Part shown: in pieces, positions 9,332 to 20,580 of the stretch
Position numbering within the stretch: position 1 is the stretch's first letter
Layout: each line of letters begins with the position of its first letter
Source: Sphingobacterium allocomposti
GTDB taxonomy: Bacteria > Bacteroidota > Bacteroidia > Sphingobacteriales > Sphingobacteriaceae
DNA: 64,000 nucleotides
Assembly (NCBI RefSeq): GCF_008124885.1
Contig: NZ_VNHX01000003.1
Span: 62,001-126,000 of the forward strand
Reading direction: 5' to 3'
Notes under the pieces: generated by a model
The model's database searches: none
Told to the model about the DNA's origin: nothing
The model's input: only the letters and a program-made list of their open reading frames with translations
Made by a program: the position numbers and the translations under genes

Positions 9332-10207
9332 CTATTTATCCGTCACTCTATCCGGCCACATATGAGGTAGTTCGCCACTAAACCCCATTTGCGGCAATGT
9401 GTTGATTTGCTCCATTTCCGCATCGGTCAATTCAAAATCGAAAATATCCAGATTTTCCCGTATGCGGGAAAGGGAGGCCGATTTTGGAATAACGACGACG
9501 CCATGCTGAATCACCCATCTCAGACACACCTGCGATACCGTCTTTCTATGTTTATTCGCTATATCTTCTAAAACTTCGTTGCCGAACACCTTTCCCCGGG
9601 CTAACGGCGACCATGCCTGCACGGTAATTCCCCGCTGTCGGCAAAACTCAACCACTTCGGGTTGCCAGTATCCCGGATGAAATTCGATCTGGTTGACAGC
9701 GGGCATGACACGCGCCGTGCGTGATAGCGCCTCCAAATGCTCAGGCCAAAAGTTGCTGACGCCTATCGAACGCACCTTTCCCTCGGCCTGAAGCTCTTCC
9801 ATAGCGAGCCATGCGTCTGCATTTGCGCGCTCCCAATCAGCATAATTCTTCGCGTTTGCCGGCCAGTGGATGAGATACAGATCGATATAACGTAGATCCA
9901 GCTTTCTCAACGACTCCGCAAAGGCCTCCTTTGCTTCCTCATAACCTAAGTTTTCCCGCCAAAGTTTTGTGGTAACGACAATTTCTTCGCGTGGTACCCC
10001 GCTCTGGCGGATAGCCCGGCCGACCTGCTCCTCGTTCTGATATTTAGCGGCAGTGTCGATTAGGCGATAACCGCTCGCGAGGGCAGCCTGAACAGACTCC
10101 ACCCCGATTTCTTCTGTTGCTTTGTACGTTCCCAGTCCAAGTAAGGGAATCTTATTACCATCGTTTAATGTGATGTATTGCATGCTTCGCTTCTTGTTAA
10201 TGTCCAA
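9332..10207 (-). CDS. Aldo/keto reductase (DkgA-like, AKR5 type)
   Basis: NADPH-dependent carbonyl reductase of 291 residues with a single TIM barrel. The tetrad is complete: D51, Y56 (DTAAKY), K81 (TTKLW) and H114 (LIHWP). The NADP-binding loop VVVIPKSASLSRIRENLDIFDF is also present. It is most similar in pattern to 2,5-diketo-D-gluconate/methylglyoxal reductases. The ATG at 10207 gives eight extra residues over the in-frame ATG at 10183 (MQYITLNDG), which is the more family-like start. First gene of a two-gene unit with the hydroxyacid dehydrogenase. Confidence 0.92.
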   Translation of the reverse strand: MDINKKRSMQYITLNDGNKIPLLGLGTYKATEEIGVESVQAALASGYRLIDTAAKYQNEEQVGRAIRQSGVPREEIVVTTKLWRENLGYEEAKEAFAESLRKLDLRYIDLYLIHWPANAKNYADWERANADAWLAMEELQAEGKVRSIGVSNFWPEHLEALSRTARVMPAVNQIEFHPGYWQPEVVEFCRQRGITVQAWSPLARGKVFGNEVLEDIANKHRKTVSQVCLRWVIQHGVVVIPKSASLSRIRENLDIFDFELTDAEMEQINTLPQMGFSGELPHMWPDRVTDK

Positions 10208-10610
10208 TATCTTCTCACGGAAAACCTATCTTAGTGCGGATGGTCATTAAATATGTCCACATCCCGCACCCTTCCGTCGGCCAGAAAAGATAAAAGAAAT
10301 CTTTTCCCCTGGCAAATTTTATCACGATTTTGAGATGTCCCGGAACATGGACGTCTTTTTATACGTTTTCCCCTCCACCTGGTGAAGCCGCTAAAAACCG
10401 GGGACTGCCAGGTATAACACCATCCGGAAAGTTTGTAACATGCTGATGGCCTGTAACGACTTCGCTTCGCCAGCGCTGACCACCTATAAGCCAGGCCGAC
10501 AATTTACGTAGTTGCCAGAAGAGCGTGCGCATAGTATCCCCGGAGGCAGCATCACCGTTCTTTGCCGGAAGTCCGGCGGCATTCAGACATATTTTCGTAT
10601 TTTTGGCGTC
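10208..10610. other. Intergenic region without recognised gene
   Basis: 403 bp between divergent genes. It contains a small perfect hairpin (GCCGGA/TCCGGC, 10564-10577) and a TATTTTTG match to the Bacteroidota -7 box at 10598-10605, just before the DUF6965 start. No -33 partner was seen at the right distance. Confidence 0.4.
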
Positions 10611-10823
10611 ATGATGACCATTGAAGAGTTGAAAAATGAATTGCTGGGACGTACTTACCCTGAGCGTGTGCAGATATCTCCCGACCAGGTCGTGCTCGAC
10701 GCCGAAACATTTTTAAGAATACAATTCATCGAGCTGGAAGCTTGGAAAAAGGAACTCGAAAAATGTCCTGCCTACCTCCGGCTGGTCCGCTTCCGCGACG
10801 CCGTCAATGCGGGCGGCGGGTAA
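10611..10823 (+). CDS. DUF6965-like small protein
   Basis: About 70 residues starting MMTIEELKNELLG and ending in a region rich in Arg and aromatic residues (CPAYLRLVRFRDA). The pattern of an N-terminal MTIEELK helix, a central PERVQISPDQVVLDAETFLRIQF and a short helical end matches the DUF6965 family of Bacteroidota, whose function is unknown. A longer reading from 10512 adds 33 residues without family character, so one of the tandem ATGs at 10611/10614 is preferred. It is convergent with the nitronate monooxygenase gene. Confidence 0.7.
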   Translation: MMTIEELKNELLGRTYPERVQISPDQVVLDAETFLRIQFIELEAWKKELEKCPAYLRLVRFRDAVNAGGG

Positions 10824-10835
10824 CGAGGCTCGTCT

Positions 10836-11918
10836 CTATTGGTTTTCGTTCGTAGGAAAGCTGTCGATGTCGGCACTTAGGCCGAGCAGGATTTCCTTTG
10901 TTGAGGCCTCCGAGAACTGCGGAGACGACTGCCCCCGCCAGATATTTATCAGCCCCGCGTTCTGTTGTAGTTTGGCAATCTGCCGCAGAGGTTGCGTGAG
11001 TTTGTTCTGATATGGGTAGGGCAGCACGTAGCCCGAGTCCTGTAAAAGGTCGACGAACGCATTGCGCAGCCCTCTGGCCGGTCTGCCTGTAAAAGTATCC
11101 GTTAAGACAACGTCAGTCTCTTTCGTTCTGCGTAGCTGTTCTTTTTCAAACGGAAGCAGCGCACTTTCCCGGCTGCACAACAACATGCTACCCACCTGCA
11201 CGGCATCGGCTCCGAGCAGATGTGCGGCCTTGGCGGTTCTCCCGCCATATACTCCCCCGGCGTATATCAGCGGCGTGTCCACATGATCGCGGACCTGCGA
11301 CAGTAAAGACAGTCCTCCGATTTGCGGGTAGCGTCCTCCCAGAAAGCTTCCCCGATGTCCGCCGGCTTCTATCCCCTGCACAATTATTATATCCATCCCA
11401 ATGCGCTGCAGGTGCAGAGCCTCCTCTACGGATGTGCAGGTTCCCATAAGTACGACACCTTCATCTTTCAATCGGTCAATACTCACTGGGTCTAAACATC
11501 CAAACGTGACGCTCAACAGCCTGCAACCTTCTTCGATAATGACGTCCAGCTGGTCGCGATAATCAGTAAACTGTAGATCGTCCGCTTCAGGAAACACCAC
11601 CTCCAGCTGTTGCTCCGCCGCCAGACGTTCCAAAAAATCCTTCGTACGGTTATACTGGATTCTCAGATCCCCAGTTAACAAAGGAATGTGATGCGAAAAC
11701 AGATTCACAGCAAACGGACGCTCCGTTAACTTTTTTGTTGCCCGTATAAGCTGTTCGCATGTTGCCGGAGCGAGATCGCCCAGCGCCAGCGAACCAAGCG
11801 CGCCGGCATCATTTGCAGCCGCTACCATTTCCGGCGTGGTAACGCCTAACATCGGCGCTTGTACTAAACGTGACTTTGTGCTCAGCTGTCTACGGATAAA
11901 GTTGTCTTTCCTTTCCAT
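10836..11918 (-). CDS. Nitronate monooxygenase family FMN protein
   Basis: 360-residue TIM-barrel flavoprotein of the 2-nitropropane dioxygenase family. It has APMLGVTTPEMVAAANDAGALGSL at the N terminus, the QGIEAGGHRG loop, and the FMN-phosphate motifs YAGGVYGGRTAKAAHLLGADAVQVGS. The family oxidises alkyl nitronates such as propionate 3-nitronate; some members are enoyl reductases (FabK-like), so the specific reaction is not certain. It is monocistronic. Confidence 0.9.
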   Translation of the reverse strand: MERKDNFIRRQLSTKSRLVQAPMLGVTTPEMVAAANDAGALGSLALGDLAPATCEQLIRATKKLTERPFAVNLFSHHIPLLTGDLRIQYNRTKDFLERLAAEQQLEVVFPEADDLQFTDYRDQLDVIIEEGCRLLSVTFGCLDPVSIDRLKDEGVVLMGTCTSVEEALHLQRIGMDIIIVQGIEAGGHRGSFLGGRYPQIGGLSLLSQVRDHVDTPLIYAGGVYGGRTAKAAHLLGADAVQVGSMLLCSRESALLPFEKEQLRRTKETDVVLTDTFTGRPARGLRNAFVDLLQDSGYVLPYPYQNKLTQPLRQIAKLQQNAGLINIWRGQSSPQFSEASTKEILLGLSADIDSFPTNENQ

Positions 11919-12117
11919 ATTCGATAAGTTAAGAACGTAAACCTGTGTTATTCAAAGGTATGAAGCTACACGTATAATACCTACGACTTTGGCAAATAAG
12001 TTAGACCGGAAGAAGGGCAACCATGTTTTTAAAGGTCGTGGTATTTCCTTACCTTAGCCTGCACATCTGTACACGATAGAATCAATACGCTGTCGGTCCG
12101 TACACCACGAGGTTCAC

Positions 12118-15100
12118 ATGAGATTGCCCACAAACGAATACGTACTTGACCCTTTCGATGTCCACACGTTGAAGGAAATCGATTTATTGTCGCATTACCG
12201 CCTTGCCCAAATCCCCGACCGGAATGATGTGTATCGCCTTCGGGTTCTGGAGTTGGTTGTAGATAAAGCCGTATTCTCGTTTGGCGATCCAATCGTAACG
12301 GATCTAACACATGTTTCGATCAGGAAAACCGGCGACCGGCTGTACCTAGCCTGTTCCTGCACGTATCAGGAAGACGCGCTCTGCCCGCATGCATGGACTG
12401 CGGTGACCGCAATTTTAAACGTACGGGTGTATCGCCCTTTTTTTGATCGGCAGGCACGGCAGGAGCTGTTTGCCGCACACGGGGCAGCATACGGCCTCCA
12501 GGATGAACCGGAGCTCGACAACCTTTTCACGCTGCAGTATGACGAAGGAAACCTTTTAGTACAGCCGATAGATGACAACGTGTTATTCGTTGCAAGTTCG
12601 GCCGATGGGAGTCAATTTCCCATACTGCCGGCAGTCGGACCAAGACCTCCGCAGGGACGCTCCGAAAACCGCATACTGGTCATTGGCCGCCACCGCTTTT
12701 ACAGGCAGCTCCGGTTTGAGTTGATAGACGTCGAATGGACTAAAGCCGGCAAGATCAAAAGCATTACGGAGTTCATCGATCCGGCGGCCCATGTATGGAA
12801 AACGGAGGACGCCGACGCTGTAAAATTCTATGCTGCAATACAGACTTTCCAGAACAGCTACGACGAAGAGAACAGTGTAGCGGATCTTGAGGCGCTGAAA
12901 GCTATCCAGCGAAATCCGCTGAACATACCCTTCTATTATCATCATCGAGAGTTGTCGGAGAAGATCAACGGCCGATCGCTTACGCCGATCGGGATGCAGC
13001 TGCTGGAGGCTGATCTTGTCTTATCGGTATTTAAACGTAAGCCGTTCTATGAGATCGACGCTTCGCTCGAATGGATGGGCCGCCGCTATCCGGTGCGTCA
13101 GCTCCGGTTTCGGCACCGGTATTTTTTAGCCGACGACGATCAGCTGTTTCTTATTGCTGACCAGCAGTTACTACAGCTGCTGGAGCATTTTAGAAACGGT
13201 CCGGAGCGATTTCTTGTACACGAGACGCAATTCGAAGACTTTAAGACAGGACGGCTGGATCCGCTTGCCGAGAAAATCAAGATCCACTATGCCTATATCC
13301 GGCCAGCTACAGCAGTAGAAGCAGCCCTTTTAACGGACGACCGCGAACGCATACTTTATATATCCCAGGAGGGCAGCTATATCGTGCTTACACCGGTGAT
13401 GCGATACGGTGGTGTCGAAGTAGCCCTATACTCCAAGAAGGAAATCCTTGTAGAAGATGCTAACGGAAACCTTGTCCGGATTGCACGCGATCTCGATGCC
13501 GAGGACATCTTTAAAGAGCGCGTCGTGTCCCAGCACGCCGACTTTAAAAAACAGTTGGGGGAACCTCACTTTTTTTATCTCCATCACCGGGAATTTCTGG
13601 ATGGCGAATGGTTCCTTGACGCCTTCGATTTCTGGCGGAACGAGGGGATTACACTCCTTGGGTTTGAACAGCTCAACATAACAAAAATGAGCCCGCACAA
13701 AGCAAAAATAGATATTAAAGTTGTTAGCGGCACAGACTGGTTTAACGCCAAACTGAAAGTTAGCTTTGGGCAACAGCAGGCATCCATGAAGCAGCTTTAC
13801 CGTGCTATACGCAACGAGACCAGATATGTACAGCTGGACGATGGTGCTACGGGAATCCTACCCGAGGCATGGCTGGAGAAAATTGCCGCCTACTTCCGTC
13901 TGTCCGTTCTGGAAGGGGATCTCCTACGGATACCTAAAGCAGCGTATGCCGAACTAGGTGATGTGTTCGAATCCGGTATGTTATCCGACGAGGTCCGGGA
14001 AGCTATAGCAGGCTATGAAAAAAAACTGCGCCTGGCGAAAACCGGCGCTTCGGCGTCTGTGGTCCCCAAGGATTTAAACACGGAATTAAGACCCTATCAG
14101 CGGGAGGGGCTGCACTGGCTATTACAACTCGACGAGCTGGGCTTCGGAGGCTGCCTTGCCGATGATATGGGATTGGGCAAGACGGTACAGATTATCGCTT
14201 TTTTATTAGCACAACGAGAGAAGCGGGGACAAACGGCAAACCTCGTTGTGACATCGACCTCCCTGATCTTCAACTGGTATCGGGAGCTTCAGCAGTTTGC
14301 GCCGACGCTGCGCGTACTTATCGTCAGCGGAAGCCGCCGCAACGGACTTTGGCAACAGGCATCCGGGTACGACGTGATATTAACGACGTACGGCGTCGTA
14401 CATGCTGACATACAACACCTAAAAAAAATCTTTTTTAACAGTATTATCCTGGATGAGTCGCAAACCATTAAGAATCCCAGCTCCGAGCGTTATAAGGCCG
14501 TGTCCTTTCTACGTGCACGTGTCCGGTTTGCGCTGACGGGGACACCTGTTGAGAACAACACGTTCGACCTCTACGGGCAACTATCCATTGTCTGTCCCGG
14601 CCTGTTGGGAAGCAAGCAGTATTTTAGTAATACCTACGCCATACCAATTGATAGGTTCGGGGACGGAAAACGATCGCTGTCGCTGCAGCAAAAAATCGCT
14701 CCGTTCATCCTACGCCGGACAAAAGCACAGGTTGCAAAAGACTTACCCGACAAAAACGAAATGCTGATCTATTGTGAAATGGGCGAACAGCAACGGGCGA
14801 TCTATACTTCATATGAGCAGGAGTTACGCGATTTTATTGCCGGCATCGACGACGATGAGCTGGGCAGACGGCGGATGCACGTCCTTGCCGGACTTACCAA
14901 GCTGCGTCAGATATGCAACGCTCCCGCGTTGCTTAAGGAGGGGTACGACCGGCGTCTATCGGCCAAGATAGATGTATTGCTCGAACAGCTTGAAATCATC
15001 GCTACCAACCACAAAGTAGTGGTTTTTTCCCAGTTTGTCGAGATGCTCAACCTGATAAAAGAGCGGCTCGACGGGCAACAGATCGGCTACGCATACCTGA

Positions 15101-15462
15101 CGGGGGCAACAAAAGACCGGGGGAGTGTGGTACAGCAGTTTCAGGATGATCCTCACTCACGCATTTTTTTAATAAGCCTCAAGGCCGGAGGAACCGGCCT
15201 AAACCTCACCGCCGCCGCGTACGTGTTTTTGGTAGACCCTTGGTGGAATCCGGCGGTAGAAAATCAGGCGATCGACAGAATATATCGTATCGGCCAGAAC
15301 AAACAGGTTTTCGCCGTTCGCCTCCTAACGCCCGATACCATAGAAGAAAAAATCCGAAGCCTGCAGGAGAAAAAACAACAGCTGGCCACTGACGTCGTGA
15401 AGGTGGATCTCGACGTTGTGAACAAGTTCAACAAGCACGAGTGGCTACAACTTCTGTCTTAG
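12118..15462 (+). CDS. SNF2-family DEAD/DEAH-box ATPase with N-terminal SWIM zinc finger
   Basis: Large DNA-dependent ATPase (1114 residues) of the bacterial SNF2/Rad54-like group. A SWIM-type zinc finger lies near the N terminus: C79-x-C81-x7-C89-x-H91. A long middle region is of the kind found in bacterial SNF2-associated proteins. The helicase core starts near residue 655, with Walker A DDMGLGKT (682-689), motif II DESQ (779-782), motif III LTGTPVENN, and the C-terminal lobe with LKAGGTGLNLTAA and QAIDRIYRIGQ (about 1050-1060). The likely role is remodelling protein-DNA or transcription complexes (RapA/HepA-like); the partner is unknown. GAGG lies about 8 nt before the ATG and supports this start. 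It is divergent from the NMO gene. Confidence 0.95.
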   Translation: MRLPTNEYVLDPFDVHTLKEIDLLSHYRLAQIPDRNDVYRLRVLELVVDKAVFSFGDPIVTDLTHVSIRKTGDRLYLACSCTYQEDALCPHAWTAVTAILNVRVYRPFFDRQARQELFAAHGAAYGLQDEPELDNLFTLQYDEGNLLVQPIDDNVLFVASSADGSQFPILPAVGPRPPQGRSENRILVIGRHRFYRQLRFELIDVEWTKAGKIKSITEFIDPAAHVWKTEDADAVKFYAAIQTFQNSYDEENSVADLEALKAIQRNPLNIPFYYHHRELSEKINGRSLTPIGMQLLEADLVLSVFKRKPFYEIDASLEWMGRRYPVRQLRFRHRYFLADDDQLFLIADQQLLQLLEHFRNGPERFLVHETQFEDFKTGRLDPLAEKIKIHYAYIRPATAVEAALLTDDRERILYISQEGSYIVLTPVMRYGGVEVALYSKKEILVEDANGNLVRIARDLDAEDIFKERVVSQHADFKKQLGEPHFFYLHHREFLDGEWFLDAFDFWRNEGITLLGFEQLNITKMSPHKAKIDIKVVSGTDWFNAKLKVSFGQQQASMKQLYRAIRNETRYVQLDDGATGILPEAWLEKIAAYFRLSVLEGDLLRIPKAAYAELGDVFESGMLSDEVREAIAGYEKKLRLAKTGASASVVPKDLNTELRPYQREGLHWLLQLDELGFGGCLADDMGLGKTVQIIAFLLAQREKRGQTANLVVTSTSLIFNWYRELQQFAPTLRVLIVSGSRRNGLWQQASGYDVILTTYGVVHADIQHLKKIFFNSIILDESQTIKNPSSERYKAVSFLRARVRFALTGTPVENNTFDLYGQLSIVCPGLLGSKQYFSNTYAIPIDRFGDGKRSLSLQQKIAPFILRRTKAQVAKDLPDKNEMLIYCEMGEQQRAIYTSYEQELRDFIAGIDDDELGRRRMHVLAGLTKLRQICNAPALLKEGYDRRLSAKIDVLLEQLEIIATNHKVVVFSQFVEMLNLIKERLDGQQIGYAYLTGATKDRGSVVQQFQDDPHSRIFLISLKAGGTGLNLTAAAYVFLVDPWWNPAVENQAIDRIYRIGQNKQVFAVRLLTPDTIEEKIRSLQEKKQQLATDVVKVDLDVVNKFNKHEWLQLLS

Positions 15463-15475
15463 TGGGCGAACATAT

Positions 15476-15509
15476 CCCGGCCTTCCGCCGCGACAAATGC
15501 GGTTCCGGG
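15476..15509. terminator. Imperfect hairpin between convergent genes
   Basis: CCCGG (15476-15480) pairs with CCGGG (15505-15509) and CCGC (15485-15488) with GCGG (15499-15502). This is an interrupted stem in the short gap between the SNF2 stop and the convergent TraB-like gene. No strong T run, so only a weak candidate. Confidence 0.4.
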
Positions 15510-15511
15510 TG

Positions 15512-16360
15512 TCAATCTTTGATTGGCGTCAGCGTGTAACCTTCATCTCTCAACAGCTGGATGACGCCATTCCGGCCCAGCAGATGTCCGGCTCCCACAG
15601 CAAAAAAACAGGCGCCGTCGGCCATCATATCCGGCATCCGCTTAAGCCAGTTATGGTTCCTGATACTTAACAGTTGGTTCTGCTTTTCCGGAGAAAGATA
15701 AGCCGCGTTAAACATGATTTCCTCCAATTTGTTGAGATCTTCGGCAAAATATGCTGCGACCATGTCTTTTGTCATGGCCTTAGCATCCACCTCGCCGGTA
15801 AAGTATGTATAAAGATCCTCTGCCGAAAAAAGGCTATCTAACAGTCCCATCTGAAACGTGACGCTTTCCAGCTCCGCGATAGGTTTTCCCTGTGCTTCCT
15901 TTAACTTCGCCAACTCGACCTCCATCATCCGCATGTCGCCCACATCGGCACAGTCGAATCCTTTGATCGTGATCAGAGATACCACCACCGATGGCGATAC
16001 CTGATCGAATATCGTTACCGGAATGCCGTTCGCCAGCAACGCACTATCCACAGCCTGCTTTTTCCGGGCGTCTAGACCATCAAAGAAGTGGGGAGCGGGC
16101 TTCAGGTGGCTTTGTATCAGGGCGATATTCTCCTTTTTCATTAGGTCTACTTCGAATGCTATACGTTCCGCTTTCGCGAGCGCGCCTTTGACCTTCTCCG
16201 CAATCTGAAAATCGGCACTGCAGGCCATATGGAGCGTACCAAAAAGATAAGATTCTGTTTTCAAACCATTACCGGATATTTTCCAAAGTAATGTATTATC
16301 CTGTGCCACAGCGCTGAACCCCGCAAGGAGCAGATAGAAAATCGTAAGCAATTGTTTCAT
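15512..16360 (-). CDS. TraB/GumN (TIKI-like) family secreted protein
   Basis: 282 residues. A clear Sec signal peptide (first 20 residues, cleavage after FSAVAQ) is followed by the TraB/GumN fold: LWKISGNGLKTESYLFGTLHM near the N terminus and FFAVGAGHLLGRNGVIQLL near the C terminus. These two GxxH motifs correspond to the metal-binding motifs of the TIKI/TraB protease-like superfamily. The bacterial members have no firmly known substrate. Monocistronic; located in the periplasm or outside. Confidence 0.88.
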   Translation of the reverse strand: MKQLLTIFYLLLAGFSAVAQDNTLLWKISGNGLKTESYLFGTLHMACSADFQIAEKVKGALAKAERIAFEVDLMKKENIALIQSHLKPAPHFFDGLDARKKQAVDSALLANGIPVTIFDQVSPSVVVSLITIKGFDCADVGDMRMMEVELAKLKEAQGKPIAELESVTFQMGLLDSLFSAEDLYTYFTGEVDAKAMTKDMVAAYFAEDLNKLEEIMFNAAYLSPEKQNQLLSIRNHNWLKRMPDMMADGACFFAVGAGHLLGRNGVIQLLRDEGYTLTPIKD

Positions 16361-16494
16361 TGGTCACCTCGTTTAGTTAGTAGTTCAGACTAAAGATACG
16401 TATTTTATCGTTAGTTTCTCATTCTATTTAAACCGTCGTTTTGTCACGCTTCTACATAGCCCGTTATACATCTTCCCCATTTAACACGCTCTAA

Positions 16495-18171
<1,677 letters not shown>

Positions 18172-18192
18172 AACAGTATAGCTGTTTTTATT

Positions 18193-18250
18193 GAGAGGCT
18201 CTTCCAGTCTATCCGCCCCGCGGACGATCATGGTGAGCCTCTCTTTCTCT
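18193..18250 (+). terminator. Intrinsic terminator after ABC-F gene
   Basis: A 9-bp perfect stem GAGAGGCTC (18193-18201) / GAGCCTCTC (18235-18243) with an internally GC-rich 33-nt loop, followed by a TTTCTCTC pyrimidine tail. It starts 21 nt after the stop. Confidence 0.7.
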
Positions 18251-18424
18251 CCCAAAGATAGGCCCTCAACCTAAACAGACCTATTTTAACTTTCAGCCCA
18301 CAACTAATTAATATGATTTCGGAACCCGACTTGCTGCCGTAGCGGCCAGGCTTTTCGATGATATGAACTATAAAACTTGTCGGTCCCCGATAAACTAAAA
18401 TCTAACTAAAGGAAATTTTGTCGT

Positions 18425-18964
18425 ATGTACCAACACAACTTTTACATTTTCACAGGCGGCCCCGGTGCCGGCAAAACAACTGTACTTAATGAACTCGCCG
18501 GCAGAGGATATTGCCGTGTTGAGGAAGATGCCCGCCGCATTATACAGGAACAGCTTGACAAAGATGGCACAGCCCTGCCATGGAAAGACAAGGCACAGTA
18601 TACGCAGCTTATGCTCACGGCAGCTGTCGCAAGCTACAGGGCAGCAGGCAGCTTTTTAGACAGTCCAGTGTTCTTCGATCGGAGTCTGGTCGATAGTTAT
18701 GCTTACGCAACACTGGAAGATATCAGGTTGTCGGATGCAGACCTCATGATTGCTGATCAGATCCGCTACAACAGCAAAGTGTTTTTCTTTCCCCCCTGGC
18801 CGGAGATTTATCAAAATGACGCGGCCAGGAAACAAACCTTTGACGAAGCTGTACTAACGTCGAAAATACTTCGTACTGTCTATGAAGACCATGGCTATGA
18901 TCTCGTGGATGTACCAAAGGCAGACGTCGTACAACGGGCCGACTTTATCTTACAGCACATTTAA
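18425..18964 (+). CDS. AAA_28-type P-loop NTPase/nucleotide kinase-like protein
   Basis: 179-residue single-domain ATPase. Walker A GGPGAGKT is at 11-18, directly after the first strand. VEEDARRIIQEQL and FFDRSLVDSYAY follow, in the manner of nucleotide-kinase-like ATPases (AAA_28 family). FFFPPWPEIYQNDAARKQTFDEA is a conserved family segment. The cellular substrate is unknown. The stop lies 1 bp from the stop of the convergent M14 peptidase, leaving no room for a terminator between them. Confidence 0.85.
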   Translation: MYQHNFYIFTGGPGAGKTTVLNELAGRGYCRVEEDARRIIQEQLDKDGTALPWKDKAQYTQLMLTAAVASYRAAGSFLDSPVFFDRSLVDSYAYATLEDIRLSDADLMIADQIRYNSKVFFFPPWPEIYQNDAARKQTFDEAVLTSKILRTVYEDHGYDLVDVPKADVVQRADFILQHI

Positions 18965-18965
18965 G

Positions 18966-20462
18966 TTAGTGCACCCAATTTTTATAGGTACCTTCCTTCG
19001 GCTTCTCTTCAAGGTCGATCAGATAGCCATTCACGACTGCGTATCGCAGCGTCGCTCCGCTACCTAGGAAAAAGTTGCTGGTGCCGCTCAGGGCTATCTG
19101 CCTTGTTGGCGTAAAGTTTTGCTGTGTAAATACCACCAAAGGAAGGTTGTGCAGGCGATTCTGTCCTTTTGACGCAACCCTAACAGCGATAAACCCTTGT
19201 TTCAGTAAGTCCCAGGCGTTGTCGAAGGAGATCTGATCGGCCGTTTTGAAAACATCTGGGTAGACCTTTCCCGGAATAAAAGACCAGCCTTCCGCGTCCA
19301 ACTCGTCATATCCATATGCTTCGTCGAGATCGCCGATATCTTCTATCCTTCCCTGGACAAAGTAATCGCGTTCTACGGTTACCTCGCCTCTGCGGATAGC
19401 AATATCCGTCTTCAACGGGACAGCATCATGATCCAGACGTACATTCCTTAGCATCACATCATGCAATTGAGATGCATTAAACGGTATTTTTTCATATCCG
19501 GCAGGGTCGTACTTCTGATAGGACCCCTGGGCAATTTCCAGCAATGCATTCAATATGATTGCGAAGTTCAGTCTTCTGATTTCCTGCTTTTCGGGGTCGC
19601 CCTTCTTACCTCCTGACTCTATAAGTACTGTGCTTGCTCCCCATGCCTGAAAGTTATCTCCAAAACCGCGCGGCGTATGCGTATCGTCGTATTTCGCGAC
19701 GGCATCAGGAACATATTGCTGTAAGATGTTGTTCATACCCACAATGAGCTGCATCGCTCCCCTACGGACATCATTAACTTCACGTTCATGGTTATAGGCA
19801 GGCGCCAACAATGAAATCGTCACCGGGTTTTTGGTGTTCGGCACGTTGTAATATATATTTTGGTCATGCAGGTTGAAGCCATACCGGGGCTGTATTTCTT
19901 TAGCCATCCGTTTAAGCAACGCGCCTTCGACTGTTTGTCCATCGCGGGCATCTCTATTCAGATCGATGTGCTGGGCGTTTCGACGTGCGAAACGTTCGGC
20001 GCCGTCGGGGTTCAGCATAGGAATAAAATGCAATTGCAGATTTTGCTTCAGCAGCATGCGCACCGAATCCATTCCATCCTCCTTTCCTTCAAGAAAGTTG
20101 AAAATATCAAATAGAGCCATCGTGGCCGTCGGCTCGTCCCCATGCATCTGCGACCAGAGCATCACCTTTTTTTGTCCTTCTCCATACTGCAGCTTATATA
20201 TTGAACGCCCTTCCACTGATGTCCCTATTGCCTGCACAGCCAGCACGTTATTTTGCCGGTGCTTCTGTACCAGCGAATCGATGTCCTCGTGTTTAAAACG
20301 CCGGTGGTACAGCGCTGGCTCTCTGTATTTTTCGTGTAACGTATTGAATTGGCTGGTATCGAGTGTCATAGCATCAGTATATTCGGAATCCGAGTGGCTT
20401 GCAATCTGTGTGCAAGACTGGAGGGTAGTGATGATACCCAACATCAAAAAGGTTCTTTTCAT
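18966..20462 (-). CDS. M14-family zinc carboxypeptidase lipoprotein
   Basis: 498 residues. The lipobox LQSC (Cys17) indicates a lipoprotein anchored in the cell envelope. The zinc site is H107-x2-E110 (MHGDEP) with H199 (NLHDQ). The substrate-binding NR pair is in DLNRD (168-171), and the catalytic Glu is probably E282 in TVLIESGGKKGDPEKQ. This is the set of the M14 carboxypeptidase fold. A C-terminal beta-rich part of about 170 residues follows. Likely role: trimming peptides or murein peptides in the periplasm. It lies convergent to the AAA gene and close to the LD-carboxypeptidase, 118 bp downstream of that gene's stop. Confidence 0.9.
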   Translation of the reverse strand: MKRTFLMLGIITTLQSCTQIASHSDSEYTDAMTLDTSQFNTLHEKYREPALYHRRFKHEDIDSLVQKHRQNNVLAVQAIGTSVEGRSIYKLQYGEGQKKVMLWSQMHGDEPTATMALFDIFNFLEGKEDGMDSVRMLLKQNLQLHFIPMLNPDGAERFARRNAQHIDLNRDARDGQTVEGALLKRMAKEIQPRYGFNLHDQNIYYNVPNTKNPVTISLLAPAYNHEREVNDVRRGAMQLIVGMNNILQQYVPDAVAKYDDTHTPRGFGDNFQAWGASTVLIESGGKKGDPEKQEIRRLNFAIILNALLEIAQGSYQKYDPAGYEKIPFNASQLHDVMLRNVRLDHDAVPLKTDIAIRRGEVTVERDYFVQGRIEDIGDLDEAYGYDELDAEGWSFIPGKVYPDVFKTADQISFDNAWDLLKQGFIAVRVASKGQNRLHNLPLVVFTQQNFTPTRQIALSGTSNFFLGSGATLRYAVVNGYLIDLEEKPKEGTYKNWVH

Positions 20463-20580
20463 AAGTAAATGATCTGTCTTTCAATGGTCGTAGGCCATAC
20501 GCTATATTAACGCATCGAAATATGCGTATTCTGCCGGTAAATTTATCCAATAATCGCGGAAACCGAAAGTTGGCTCCGCA

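Noticed and set aside
18193..18250. Similarity of AGAGGCTCTTCCA to a stretch near 51916
   Set aside because: Only about 12 bases agree and the flanks differ, so a chance match.
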